From Wuchereria bancrofti (lineage: Eukaryota > Nematoda > Chromadorea > Rhabditida > Onchocercidae): a stretch of 64,000 nt of DNA. A program made the translations under genes and the position numbers. The notes below the pieces were generated by a model. The model did not search any database and was not told the origin of the DNA. It worked only from the letters and a program-made list of their open reading frames with translations. Location of the stretch: the NCBI GenBank assembly GCA_005281725.1, contig SSBO01000010.1, positions 363,277-427,276 on the forward strand. The letters are read 5' to 3'. Positions 35,676 through 48,641 of the stretch are shown here, piece by piece. How positions within the stretch are numbered: the stretch's first letter is position 1; each line of letters opens with the position of its first letter.

Positions 35676-38380
35676 TTTATCGAATCATTCATTTATACAA
35701 TTTTGCAAACAATAAGATTTACATTTTAAATAATCGTAAATTCCTCTCGGCTATAAGTAAATTAATTTCTACTTTGGCTATAAACAAGTTAAAATATTAG
35801 TTTGGTATTTCATCTGTTAAAAAAGTAAACAGAACAAAAAAAAAAAAAAAAAAGAAAGCCAGTAAGTCAATAATTACTTTTACAGATTACTTTTGAAATA
35901 TTTGAAATTTTACGCGGCTATAAAATAACAAATACTGTAAACAAATCTGTTTAAACACATTGAACATTACGTCGATTTACAATTAAATTCTATGAATTTG
36001 AATATTTCAAAAAATAAATATCAAATATTTGATTTAACTAAGGAAAAAAAATAGAAAAAAAAAGACGACGAAGAATTTAGAAGAAATATCAGAAGGAAAA
36101 AACGACATAAAAATTTAAAAAATTAGGTTTTATTTTACATAAAGTTTTTAAAAAATTTAAAACTCGTTTTCAATGTGAACTGTTGATTTTGTTTATCATC
36201 AAATAAAAAATAACAAAGCTAGACAACAATTTAATTGTAATTATCATTCTAGAATTTCATTTAAAATGATCAATTATTTTTGATGATAAATTTCATTCAT
36301 TAAATTTAATGATGCATTTTTTCAATGTCTTTCCCTCTTTTTTTTTTTGCAAAAATTTCCATTAAGAAGAAAAAATTATATAATTTGAAATCATTTGTAA
36401 ATAATTAATTATTAAGAAGACAACAATCGATTACTTTTTGCTTAATGGAAAATGATATTTGTTTTTTTCATTTTTTTTTTTTTTTGGAAATATTGTAAAG
36501 TAATGAATTAGTAAAGTAATATTGTAGAGTAATGTTAATAACTTAAAAATACCATTCATTGTAAATTGAAAATTTTTCCATCATTAATTTAAATTAGATA
36601 AATATTAAATGAAATTTAAAACAAAAAAAAAAAAATTAACTTATAAAATATTTATTATAAAATGAAATGATGCTATGTGGAATTTGACTAAATTCAAATG
36701 TCATATTAAAATGTCATCCTAAAACATTGCAAAATAATTAATTGAATATTTTTTTTTATTATTAAGATATTCCTGTGTTATTATTGATTAATTTAATATA
36801 TTATCGTAATTGTTAGCAACAAATTTTTCCAAATTAATTTACTTTTCCACAAATATTTCAAATTATCATTATGCAATATTGTGAGTGATATGTGATAAGA
36901 TATTATCAATATTACAAAAATTACTTCTTTTCTAATTACATGCAAAATTTATCAATAAATTAACGGAAAAAAAGGAAATATATAAAATATTATGTTAATA
37001 TATATGGATGGGAGTATAATAAATAGTATTAATAGGAAATGATTGATTTAAATTTATATCAATCGATGAATATTATATAATTTAAAAATAGAATAACTAA
37101 AGTGTTTCTTTTTCAAAATTATCAAAATTATCATTTGTTAAACCATAATTATACTTTATCTTCTTTTCTTATTACGCTCTTTTTTCTTCCATTTTTCATT
37201 TCTATAATATTTCTTTCTTTTTTCTTTAGTCTAATCAATTGTTATTGGTAATTATTAATTAAATTATTAAGTATTAAATAAAATTATGCAAACGAATAAC
37301 AACAACAACAGAAATATTCATTTAAAATTTGATTACGATCGATTGATTATTTATTTATTGTAAATGATAAAAAAAAACATTATATTTTCTAATTTTTCTT
37401 TTTTTTTTTAAAATTCTTTTAAAAAATTAATATTTTTGCTTCTTAAATCTCAAAATATAATTTTCTTTCCTTTTCTTTTTTATTTTTCTTCATCTTTTCA
37501 CTTCCACATTTCAACTAAAATTCATTTTAATTTTTTTAATAGTATTCACATCATCAATAGGTAATGTTATTGAAATTCAATCTTTTCTTTCCTTTTCTTT
37601 CATTTCATTTCTTTTTTCTTCCTTCTTTCTTTGAAATTCTTTATTTACAACAAATGAAATTTATACAAAAAAAAAAGAATCGTCGTAATTTGTACGTATT
37701 CCATTACATCGTTTTTGTTATAATTTTCTATCTAAATGTTTTCATTTACTTTACACAAAACAATATTGACACTAAAATTAATTATGTCAACAATCTATTA
37801 ATGATATTTTTGTTTAATTTAAACTTTTAAGTTAAAATATTTTTGATGTGGAAAAAAAAAAAACAAATAATAAAAATAGTTGTGAATAAAATTACTTTTA
37901 TTTTTAACTTTATTATGCAAAATTTTAATATAGGTATTACATTTGTTTTATTTATCCATATATATTTTTCAAACAAATATTTTTTTCTTCTCTCTCTCTC
38001 TCTTTCTTTATTTTTCTTTTTAAAGTGATAGAGGAATTACATGAAGATAAATGAATATATCAATCACTAAGTGATAACAAATATTAAGCAATGATATGAT
38101 ATGCTTATCATTAAGTGACAATATGACATATTTATCTAAAATTTAATAATTTTTTCATAAAATTTAAACTAACTTTTTCCCCTTATTAATTAATATATTT
38201 AAATTAAAAGTTGTATAACAATCATAAATATCAATCAATCTTTCCAACTGATATCATTACTGATTTATTTATCACCTATTTCCGCCTTGAAAAATCTTCT
38301 CTTCTGTTAATATATATATGTATATATTTGGAAATTGTTGGTTGATTGTTATATCTTTTACAAAGTCCCTTTTTCCTCTC

Positions 38381-38421
38381 TCTTCCCCTTCCTCTCCTCT
38401 CTCTCTCTCTCTCTCTCTCTC
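38381..38421 (+). repeat. CT microsatellite
   Basis: CTCTCTCT run of about 40 bp with CCT interruptions. Confidence 0.9.
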
Positions 38422-38854
38422 CACTCCCTCTTTCATTACTTATTTTGTTTACTCACAATTTAAGCAAACTTTCATAACTTTTCTTCTGTCATTGATCCAC
38501 AAGAATTGACTTCATTATAGGACACATTCTTCTACAAACAATCTAATCATATAATCATCACTTTTCAAAACTTTATTATTTATCATTATTATCACTATCA
38601 TTATCGTTATCATTAATAAATAATTTGCTTAATCCTTTTATATCATTATCACTAATCAATGATATCATACTAATAATAATTAGTGATAATAATTAGCAAA
38701 TTAATAAATGAGGCAAAAAACTACACAATTCTTTCTTTCTTTTTTCTTCCTCTCTCTTCTTTATTAATTTAAAATTAAAAAAAGCAAAAATATATTTATG
38801 CAAAAAGGGAAAAAAAAAAGAAAACTAATTATTATCTTTTTTACAGGTTCATTC

Positions 38855-38858
38855 GATC

Positions 38859-38892
<34 letters not shown>

Positions 38893-38893
38893 A
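38855..38893 (+). repeat. CT microsatellite
   Basis: TCTCTCTC run of about 38 bp with one CCC interruption. Confidence 0.9.
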
Positions 38894-39263
38894 TCCATTA
38901 CAGGTAGTATTTTTTTTCTTTCGAATTGCTTACCTGAGAAATGATTATTGATCACCTTTAAGAATAATGAATATAATTTCATTTATTTCTTCTAGAAATT
39001 TAATCAAAATTTTCAGCATTTTCCACCAAATTCCAATCAAATTATACCTTTTCCACTTCTTCTTCATCTTTTCTATTATTTCAAAAAAAAAAAATTGCAA
39101 AATCATTTCAAATATTTCTTTCTTATTTGTTTCATTTTTCTTTCCTTTTTCTAGATTTAATCTTTTCCTTTTTTTTTTTCTTTTTTTTTTCTGTAGGATT
39201 AATTTTTCCAATTTTTCCCTCCTTTTATTCATCATCACAACGATAAAGTGAAAAAAAAAAATT

Positions 39264-39335
39264 GAAGAGAGAGAGAGGGAGAGAAGGATAGAGGGAGAGA
39301 AAGAGAGAGAAAGAAAGAGGAAGAGAGAGAGAGAA
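39264..39335 (+). repeat. GA microsatellite
   Basis: GAGAGAGAG with GGGA and AAAG interruptions, opposite in strand bias to the CT tracts at 38381 and 38855. Confidence 0.9.
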
Positions 39336-39438
39336 TGCGTACGCGTAATGTTGTTTAAATGATTATCATTGTTTGACATATGCTGTTCAAAAATTTAAAT
39401 TTGTCAATTACGGGCGGGAATTTGTGAGATAATAAAAG

Positions 39439-39540
39439 ATGGAGGAAAAGAGAGAGAGAGGGAGAGAGAGAGGGAAGGAGGAAGAGACAAAGGCTGACAA
39501 TAAAGAGAGAGGAAGAAAAGAAGACGAGGAAAAAAGAGAA
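39439..39540 (+). repeat. GA-rich purine tract
   Basis: About 100 bp almost wholly purine on the plus strand (GAGAGGGAGA, GGAAGGAGGAAGAG). It immediately precedes the 22-bp minisatellite, and both sit inside one 275-codon open frame. Confidence 0.85.
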
Positions 39541-39646
39541 AGGTGCCATTTACAACCATATCGACACCCACTACTACGACTGCTTATACCACTGACCACT
39601 ACGACGACTACTACTATGTCATCACCACGCAACATGCAACTGCAGT

Positions 39647-40240
39647 CTGCAGTATCATCACCACTCGACTGCAGTATCATCACCACTCGACTGCAGTATC
39701 ATCACCACTCGACTGCAGTATCATCACCACTCGACTGCAGTATCATCACCACTCGACTGCAGTATCATCACCACGCAACTGCAGTATCATCACCACTCGA
39801 CTGCAGTATCATCACCACGCAACTGCAGTATCATGACCACGCAATTGCAGTATCATCACCACGCAACTGCAGTATCATGACCACGCAACTGCAGCATCAT
39901 CACCTTGCAACTGCAGTATCATCACCACGCAACTGCAGCATCATCACCTTGCAACTGCAGTATCATCACCACGCAATTGCAGTATCATCGCCACGCAACT
40001 GCAGTATCATCACCACGCAACTGCAGTATCATGACCACGCAACTGCAGCATCATCACCTTGCAACTGCAGTATCATCACCACGCAACTGCAGCATCATCA
40101 CCTTGCAACTGCAGTATCATCACCACGCAATTGCAGTATCATCACCACGCAACTGCAGTATCATCACCTCGCAACTGCAGTATCATCGCCACGCAACTGC
40201 AGTATCATCACCTCGCAACTGCAGTATCATCACCATGCAA
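39647..40240 (+). repeat. 22-bp minisatellite, 27 indel-free copies
   Basis: Units start at 39647 and every 22 bases to 40219 with no insertion or deletion. Each begins CTGCAGTATCATCACC (three begin TTGCAG) and ends ACTCGA (early units) or ACGCAA, CTTGCAA or CTCGCAA (later units). The array is far more GC-rich than its surroundings. There is no stop codon in any forward frame, so ORFs of 94-275 codons overlap in all three frames; a 22-aa peptide period results from three units. Confidence 0.97.
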
Positions 40241-40269
40241 CCTTTTGCATCATTTCAATATTGTAATAT

Positions 40270-40600
40270 TAATGTGTCACTATAACTGTGTCTGCAGTTG
40301 TAACTCTGCAATTGCAACTACAACTATGCAATTGCAGTTGTAACTCTGCAACTGCAACTGTCACTCTGCAAGTACAGCTACAACTATGCAACCGCAACTA
40401 GAACTCTCCAATTGCAGTTACAACTCTGCAATTGCAACTATAACTCTGCAACTGCAGTTATAACTTTGAACTACGACTATAACCACGCAACTGCAATTAT
40501 AACTTAGCAATTGCAATTGTAACTATGCAACTGCAGTATAATTCTGCAACTGCAACTGCATTATAATTCTTCAACTGCAATTGCAACTGTAATTTTACTG
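40270..40600 (+). repeat. Degenerate TGCAA(C/T)TGCAACT array
   Basis: About 18-bp degenerate units built from CTCTGCAACTGCAACT-like words, with CTGCAGTTGTAACTCTGCAA variants. The array directly follows the 22-bp array and shares its TGCAACTGCAG core. Confidence 0.8.
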
Positions 40601-40715
40601 GAAATGATAACCAATGATACTAATATTTTGTTTAATGTAATTTTAATTACACATTTTTTTCTTTTTTTATTCAATTTATGATAATTTATTTATTCAATAA
40701 TATCTTTAATATAAG

Positions 40716-40745
40716 ATTAATTAATTAATTAATTAATTAATTAAT
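40716..40745. repeat. TTAA tetranucleotide repeat
   Basis: ATTAATTAATTAATTAATTA run of about 30 bp. Confidence 0.9.
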
Positions 40746-43700
40746 AAAAATGTAAATTTAGAAATATTACATTTTATTGCTATTACAACGATTACTACAA
40801 TTTGATATTTATGTGAATGAAAAGAAGGCAAATTGCAATTGAGATTGGTTGTAAAATTTTTGAAAATTAAATATGCAACTGACTAGCCACATCCTAAAAG
40901 TGTATAAACCATTGAAAAGATCAGTGTACATTTCATAGAGCTAATTCAATACAATTTTCATTTAATTCATTTAACAATATATCGATTAGTCATATCAAAT
41001 TTTATTTAAATTTAGTTTTTTTTTCCTTCATATGCTGTTATTAATTCAAATTTAATTCATTTTCATTACAATAATTTAGTATTAAAGTTCTTTTCATTAT
41101 TTCCATATTTTCATTTTTTTTTTTTCATTTTTAATTTTGTTTTTTTTTTCTTTCATTTAATTTAATTTAATTTACTTATGATAAATGGAAAATTTATTCT
41201 TCCATTACATTTCATATAATTACAAATATTTATAATTAAAAATTTGTTTACATAATTTGAATGATATTGATTGTTAGCTAATTATTGACTTATTACAAAT
41301 AAAATTAGCATTGTTAATTATTGATTTATCATTAATATTGCTAATTATTGATTTATTGTGAATAAAATTAACATAATTAATTATTGATATTTTAATTATT
41401 GATTTATTATAAATTACACATTAGCTTTACACATTCATTCGTGGTATTATTTTAGACGTAAAAAAAACACAAATGATAGTATTTTTTTTTTTGGTATGTC
41501 ACATTTTTGCACACTTTGTCGAATATTTAAATTTTTCTTGTCTTCTTTTTTCTTACTCTCTTTTTCCATTTCTCCCTTTCTCTCTCTCTCTCTGTCCTTC
41601 CCCGTCTGCCTTTTTCTGTTTTTCTCTTTTCTATTTTTTTAAAATTATCCCAAAAATGAAATGATCCATTGAATGACATTTCAACGAGATTTCCTATCAT
41701 TTATCTTCTTCCTTCATTCATCTTTTTCATTTTTCACTTTTTTTTTCTTTTTTTTTTTTTTTAAATAATCATTTATTATGTCAGATATTTACATATATAT
41801 TTTACATATTTTTGATTAAAATTATAATTTCAAAAATTGAGAATAATTTGCATTTTAAATTAAGTTACTATTAGCATTATAAAATGCTAATTATGGTTAA
41901 TAAATGTTTTGACATTTTTGAATGATTGACAAAAAAAAAAAAAAAAGAGAAAGAAAATCGTTCAAATGAAAAAATGAATGAATAAAATATTAAAGAATTT
42001 GAAGTGATATTTGAATGAGAAAAATTTTGCGAATGTTAATATATTCAAAAAAATTTTTACATTTTACTCAATTATATTTTGCTTTATTTCAGATTGATAT
42101 AATTGATAAAAGGGAATTTTTTTTTTTTTTTTGTAAATTTAATTGATGGAAAAAAAGTTTTTTTTCTGTATTTTAATAAATCAGAGCGAATGTAATAAAT
42201 ATTTATAAGACAAAAAAAAAAAAAGAAAAAAGAAGAAAGAGATAAGAGAAAGGATAAGATTTGATTGATGATATGCTGAAATATGAATACAACATTTGAA
42301 TACTTTTTTTTTTTTTTTCTCATTCATTCACTTTCATTTTCCTTTTCCTTCTTTCTAGCATAAATTTCTACTTTACATTACTAAATGATAAGTTAAATTT
42401 TACTTTTTCATTTATTTAATTTTTATTTTTCTCCAAAGAAAAAAGGAAATGATAGTGATAAAAAAAAACTATCATTTTAATATTTAACTTTAAAAAAATT
42501 AAAAATTTCTCATTTATCGTTTTCATTGCTTTTTTTTTTTTTTGTTTTTCCAGCAAAAATTTCATTCTAACTTTATTTTCACTCAAATTTTTGAATGCAA
42601 TATTTGATATAGCTTAGATAAACAAAAAAGGGAAATTTTTTTTTTTTAATTTTGAGCTTAATTTTTTCTTTTCATTGTTAACATTCTATTTGACAAATGA
42701 TGCATTACCAATGATTTTTGCAAATTTTCGATTGATTCATTTTATTTCATTAAATTTGAAAATTTTTCTGATTGCTATAACTTTTACCTTACAAGCTAGG
42801 ATAATTTTTTATTTTCATTAATTTTAATTATACAATTAAAATCAAAAAAGTAAAAGATTTTTAGATAAATAATTGAGTGAAATTAAAACAAATGATGCAT
42901 TAATGATAATAGTTTAACTTATTCGTTACTTAATGCTATTAATTTTATTTATTTGATACTTAAACTATTAATTTTAAGAGGAAAAAAGGAGAAATGAAAT
43001 CATTGTAATATTCATAAGTAAACATAAATAAACATAAGTTTGTTTAAGAAAAAAAAAAAATTAAGTAAATAATATTAATTATCGGATTTTGTCGCATCAC
43101 TAATAAATGCGATTATAGAGTGAAGGTTTTGTCGAATAGAGCGATTAGTTGAAGAAGTTTGAAAATGGCGAAATTTAATCCATTCCTCTTCATCGATCAT
43201 CCCTATCATTGTTATTTGAAATGAAATGAATAAACAAAATGCTTTCAAAAATTAAAATTTACTTTCTCATTTTATAATAAATATTTTTTATTTTCAAAAA
43301 GCGAAAAAAAAAAGAATTTTTTTTTTTTAGTAATAATTTATCATATAATAATTTTATTGTTGCATTATTATGTTGAATATTTTATTCAAAATTAATAGGA
43401 TGACCTTAATGACCTTGAAAGATTAAATGATGCATAAATAATTGTTGAAGATTTTGCATTGTATGATAATACATCAAAAATTGTTGATCATTTATGCATT
43501 CTCTTTACTTTATTATCTCTTCTAATAACTATAAAATTTATTAAATAATTTACCAATATGAAATTAATATAAATATTTTTTGAAATTTAATATAAATTAT
43601 TTATTGTTAAAATTCATTAAAAAAAAAACGTATGAAAAATCATTATTTTATATTCTAGAATATTAGCAAATAATATATTCGAATTAAAAAAAAGAAAAGA

Positions 43701-44560
43701 AAGAGATCAAAATGAAATTAAATCAAGTCTATTTGTTTGCTAAGAAATTTCTCGAAATAAGTTATTATTAGTATTAATTTCAAATCGATCTTTAAACTTC
43801 AAACTTTTTCTATTTTCATTCCTCATTTCTCTTCTATTTGCTATCATTATTAGAAATTTTAAAATATTGAATTATTAATCATTTATCCATCTAAAATTTT
43901 CTTCTCTTCTATTAATTCTTTTAAGATTTTCTTCTCTTCTATTTTATCAGTTGGAAAAAAAAAAGCAATTAATATTTTTCAGAAAATTAATTTTAAATAA
44001 ATTTCAAATATACTCTCATTGATATACTATCTCTTTTTTTTTTTTATACATTTAAGAATTTAGAGCTGTCATCAGGAAATGGTAGTTAATAAATTGTGGC
44101 ATATTGTCATTAATGATTATAGTGATGAAAAGATAACTGATAAGATCTGGCATATTTGCGCTCATTCAGCTCAATTAACCTCAATCACTAGATTTTGCCA
44201 CTAATATATTCCATTTCTTATTTATATTTATTTATTTGATCACTTCGCCATATTTTTGTTATTAAATCAGATCATAGAGATAATAATAGGTATAATCATA
44301 GTTAAATGATAAAATTTGATAATTTAAATGTATCAATAAAAAAAAAAACTTAGGTAAGATTAGGTAAGAAAAGGATCAATAACGAAACAAACAAAGGTAA
44401 ATTAGATAAATTAAAAGTCAAAGGTAGATTAATTGCATTTAATTTACTTTGCAAAATTTTATGAATTATATTTTATGAATAATTTGTTATTTACATTAAT
44501 TTTATTAATTATAGGAATTTTTTTGCAATGAATACAAATGGTAATATATTATTGTACACT

Positions 44561-44706
44561 TGAATCATTTTAAAACAAACTTTTAATTAATTAATTAGTT
44601 GATTGCCAATGACTAAACATCTGTACACATATTGTATATTTTTCATTTGAATCCTTTTAAAACAAACTTTTAATTAATTAATTAATTGATCGCTAATGAC
44701 TAAATA
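44561..44706. repeat. 87-bp direct duplication
   Basis: TGAATC then TTTTAAAACAAACTTTTAAT at 44561 and again from 44648, each followed by AATTAATT and a similar GCCAATGACTAAAC / GCTAATGACTAAAT block. Confidence 0.8.
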
Positions 44707-44879
44707 TATTGATGCTTTTATCATAGAAGCAAGAAGTATTATTATTAACTTTTTATAAGTTATATTAAGAAACTAAGTTTAAATGCATCCAAAATTTGCT
44801 GATAAAGTTATCATAAAGCAATCAGTGATATTTAAAAAATTTATCTTCTATAAATACTGTACGAATATTATTAGATATT

Positions 44880-45425
44880 AACATATTACTTATCATACGT
44901 GAATACGTCAAATGTAAGTTAAACGTGTCATTTAATATTAGGTTAATTTACTTTTATATCTGGCCTTATGACCATATAATAGTAGCTAATAGATAGCTAT
45001 ATTATTACGCATGAACATATTACTTATCATACGTGAATACGTCAAATGTAAGTTAAACGTATCATTTAATATTAGTTTAATTTACTTAGTTAATTTACTT
45101 TTATATCTGGCCTTATGGCCATATAAGAGTAGCTAATAGCTAATAGATGACTATATTATTACGTATAAACATATTATCATACGTGAATACGTCAAATGTA
45201 AGTTAAACGTATCATTTAATATTAGTTTAATTTACTTAGTTAATTTACTTTTATATCTGGCCTTATGGCCATATAAGAGTAGCTAATAGCTAATAGATAA
45301 CTATATTATTACGTATAAACATATTACCATACGTGAATACGTCAAATGTAAGTTAAACGTATCATTTAATGTTAGTTTAATTTACTTAGTTAATTTATTT
45401 TTATATTTAGCCTTATGGCTTTACA
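44880..45425. repeat. 134-154-bp tandem repeat, four copies
   Basis: Copies marked by CATATTA...CATACGTGAATACG start near 44882, 45016, 45170 and 45320. Each contains TACGTGAATACGTCAAATG, AAGTTAAACGT and GGCCTTATGGCCATATAA (itself near-palindromic). The period grows from 134 to about 150-154 bp after the first copy through internal additions (TTTACTTAGTTAA, GCTAATA). Confidence 0.9.
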
Positions 45426-45866
45426 TAGTTATATTATTACATATTATTGAAATAAATCTTTAATATTTTGTCTTATCATTCATTTTTCTGATATCTTAAA
45501 ATTATGCTATTCTAATCATTCACTGTTAGCTATTTTAACAATTTAAAAAAAAAAGAAAGAAAAATTTTGTTGATAAGAAAATGATTTTAAATGTATGTGA
45601 AATGTTATCATTTCATTTACTGATAAAATGATCTGTTGTCGATTGCTCTCTTTTTACTGCTTTATATAAATGCTAAATATGACTTATATTTACTTATCCA
45701 TAAGGAAGGTAAGTATCATTTTCAAATTTTTCAAATAAATTCATTTTTGCAGCAATCATTTATAAAATTTCATATTTCTCTTATATTCGTTTGCAATTAA
45801 AAAAAAAAAAAAAAAATTAGAAAATTATCAAAAAAATGATATAAATAATACTTTTACATTAACAAA

Positions 45867-46064
45867 TGATAACTCATAATGAGTGATAACTGACTGATAA
45901 TATACAAAATAATAATGATAAATTAATTGTAATAAGTGATGTGTTATTTCTATTTCAGTGAATAATAAAGTAAATGATAATAAACAAAGTACTATTTCAG
46001 TGCCACTAAATGATAAGTAGATGATAATGAATGAAATGATATTTCGCCCTCAACAAATTGATAA
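45867..46064 (+). promoter_or_regulatory. TGATAA (GATA-factor-like) cluster
   Basis: TGATAA occurs at 45867, 45884, 45895, 45916, 45975, 46011, 46022 and 46059, eight times in 198 bp on one strand. TGATAA is the consensus of nematode ELT-type GATA factors. The sequence between sites is not a clean tandem repeat. No gene start is visible nearby. Confidence 0.35.
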
Positions 46065-46202
46065 ATAATTGGTAATAAATGAAGTGATATTTCTTTGATT
46101 ACTGTTTAAATGATATTAAAATGATACCTTTTCATCTTTCTTCTATTAAATATCATTTGCATTTATCATTTCTTATTTCATTCAATGAACAATTAACTGT
46201 TT

Positions 46203-46672
46203 GCAGGTAAAAATTATTTAATATTGTTTAGGTACAGGTAGAAATTATATAATGTCGTTTAGTTACAGGTAGAAATTAAATAATATCGTTTAGTTACAGG
46301 TAAAAATTGTATAATATCGTTTAGGTACAGGTAGAAATTATATAATATCGTTTAGTTACAGGTAAAAATTGTATAATATGGTTTAGTTACAGGTAAAAAT
46401 TACATAATATAGTTACAGGTAGAAATTAAATAATATCATTTAGTTACAGGTAAAAATTGTATAATATCGTTTAGGTACAGGTAAAAATTACATAATATAG
46501 TTACAGGTAGAAATTAAAATCATTTAGTTACAGGTAAAAATTGTATAATATCGTTTAAGTACAGGTAAAAATTGTATAATATGGTTTAGTTACAGGTAAA
46601 AATTACATAATATGGTTTAGTGGCAGGTAAAAATTATATAATATCGTTTAGGTACGGGTAAAAAATATATAA
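46203..46672 (+). repeat. 31-bp minisatellite with CAGGTA(A/G)A in nearly every unit
   Basis: About 16 units of the form CAGGTAAAAATTGTATAATA + TCGTTTAGTTA. Some units are shortened (AATATAGTTA). All but the last contain CAGGTAAA or CAGGTAGA, a juxtaposed 3'/5' splice consensus. Confidence 0.93.
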
Positions 46673-46934
46673 TATTGTTTTTTTTTTCTTTTTCTTTTTT
46701 CTTGTTATTTTTTTTTCCGATCGATTCGTTCATCCATTCAGTCGTTTCTTTCATTCATTTATTCATCTTATTGAAATTCTCAACCGATGAATCATTGCAT
46801 TTTGAAGCACTTTTTTTAAAGCTTTACACAGACAATTATTTAATTCATTCGTCTCTTAATCAAATTTTTAAATAATTTTGAATTTATCATATCGTTTTTC
46901 TCATGTTCTTTTCTTTTTTTCTCTTCCTATTGAT

Positions 46935-47024
46935 CGATTCATTCGTTCATTCATTCATTCATTCATTCGTTCATTCATTCATTCATTCATTCGTTCGTTC
47001 GTTCGTTCATTCATTCATTCATTT
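46935..47024 (+). repeat. TTCA/TTCG tetranucleotide microsatellite
   Basis: TTCATTCATTCG-type repeats of about 90 bp with a central block of TTCG units. Confidence 0.92.
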
Positions 47025-48641
47025 CATTGAAATTCTCAAACGATAAGGAATTAATAGATGAATAAAACCGGTAATAAAACAATAAGTAGCAAAACAATAA
47101 GAAATTAGTAGAAGGATAAAACTGATAAGTTTTATAAAATTTCTTAAAGATAAAATTTGCTCCAAATTTATGAGATTACTTAAATTTCTTTACTTTTTAT
47201 ACTTTCTTTGGCTCTATGAAAGATATATCAATTTGAGATCTTTAAAAAAAAAAAAAAAAAAACAAACTTAATAAATGAATTCAGTTTAATCAAGAAGTTT
47301 GAGTTAAAGTCGAAAAATCCAAGTGGAAGAATATTTCTCTTTTCATTTCTCATTATTTTGATTCAAATTAAGGTTATCATCGCTATCACAAATGATCAAA
47401 TTATCAATTGCAAGTAAAAACTAAAATGAAAGAGAGAATAAAAAAATGATAAAAAAAAGTGATTGACTATTTGTTATAAAATTTCACATTGATTAAATAA
47501 TGAATAGAGGAAAGTATTTTTGAAATGTGATAAAATATGACAAAGGAAAAAAAAATTTTTAAATGTAGTAGAATAAAAAAAAAAAAGATAGAAAGGAAGA
47601 ATGGAATGAAATGAATAGAAGAATAGAATATTAGATTATAAATTAGTAATGATCAGTTTTTATATAACTTTATAAATTATCAATTAATAATCATTTTTTA
47701 AAGGCGAAAGTTTTTTTTTTTTAAATTTTTTTCTCGAAAATTAAAAGTAATAACAAATAACATTAATTTATAATAATAATAAACAATATAGCTTAGTAGT
47801 GATTTTTAAATATTATTAATCTTTTAATTTGTTCATTTTTTTTTTTTTGTTACCTTTAAAAATTACCTTTTCAACATATTTTTGATTTAAAGAGATAAAA
47901 AGGAAAAAAGAAAAGGGAAAAGAAAGAAGCTATAAAATAAATTAATTATTGGAAGAAAAATTTTTTTAATGAAAAATTTTTTTGAAAGCTATTATATGTA
48001 ATAATTATTAAATGCCATAAGGTATGGTTTTTTTTCATTGAAATTATCATCAATTTCTTAATTTCAAATTTATTTCTTTAGTTCTTCCTTTTTTCTTTTC
48101 ATGACTTTTGTTAATATTTTGAAAAAGAAAAGAAAAAGTCCGTAAAATTATTTCAGATATGGTTTAATCGTTCTTTTTTTCTTATTGTTTTTGTTTTTTT
48201 GTTTTATAATTATCAAATTGTTTATTGAAAAGAAGTCTTATTTTTCTGTTTATTCTAAATGCATTCATTTTTAATTCATTTTTTGTTAAATTTTTTATGA
48301 TAACTTTAAATTCAGGTAGGGTAGAGTATTAATCAGAATTAATTTAACAAGAAATAAATATACATTCTATGACGGTTTAAAAAAAAAATAAAAGTAAAAG
48401 TATAATGGTGAAAGGGACTTGATGACATATACCTTTAAGGTAATCATATTTTGCTTCAACTTTTTAAATATGAAATTCTAGTTCATTTGAATAAGACTAG
48501 AAATTTTGTTACAAATCATTAAACAAATGTTTTCAATTATAAAATTTCATATGTATTAGAAGTGATATGATTACAGTATGATAAGTGATTATTTTGCTCA
48601 TTATCATATCAATGAATGATTAACCTAATATTTTCATACTG

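Noticed and set aside
38945..39379. 144-codon minus-strand ORF
   Set aside because: Low-complexity Lys/Ser/Leu/Phe peptide from GA/CT and poly(A) tracts.
39439..40266. 275-codon ORF, the longest in the window
   Set aside because: Its length comes from a purine tract and the 22-bp minisatellite, which is open in every forward frame. There are no splice signals and no non-repetitive protein-like sequence.
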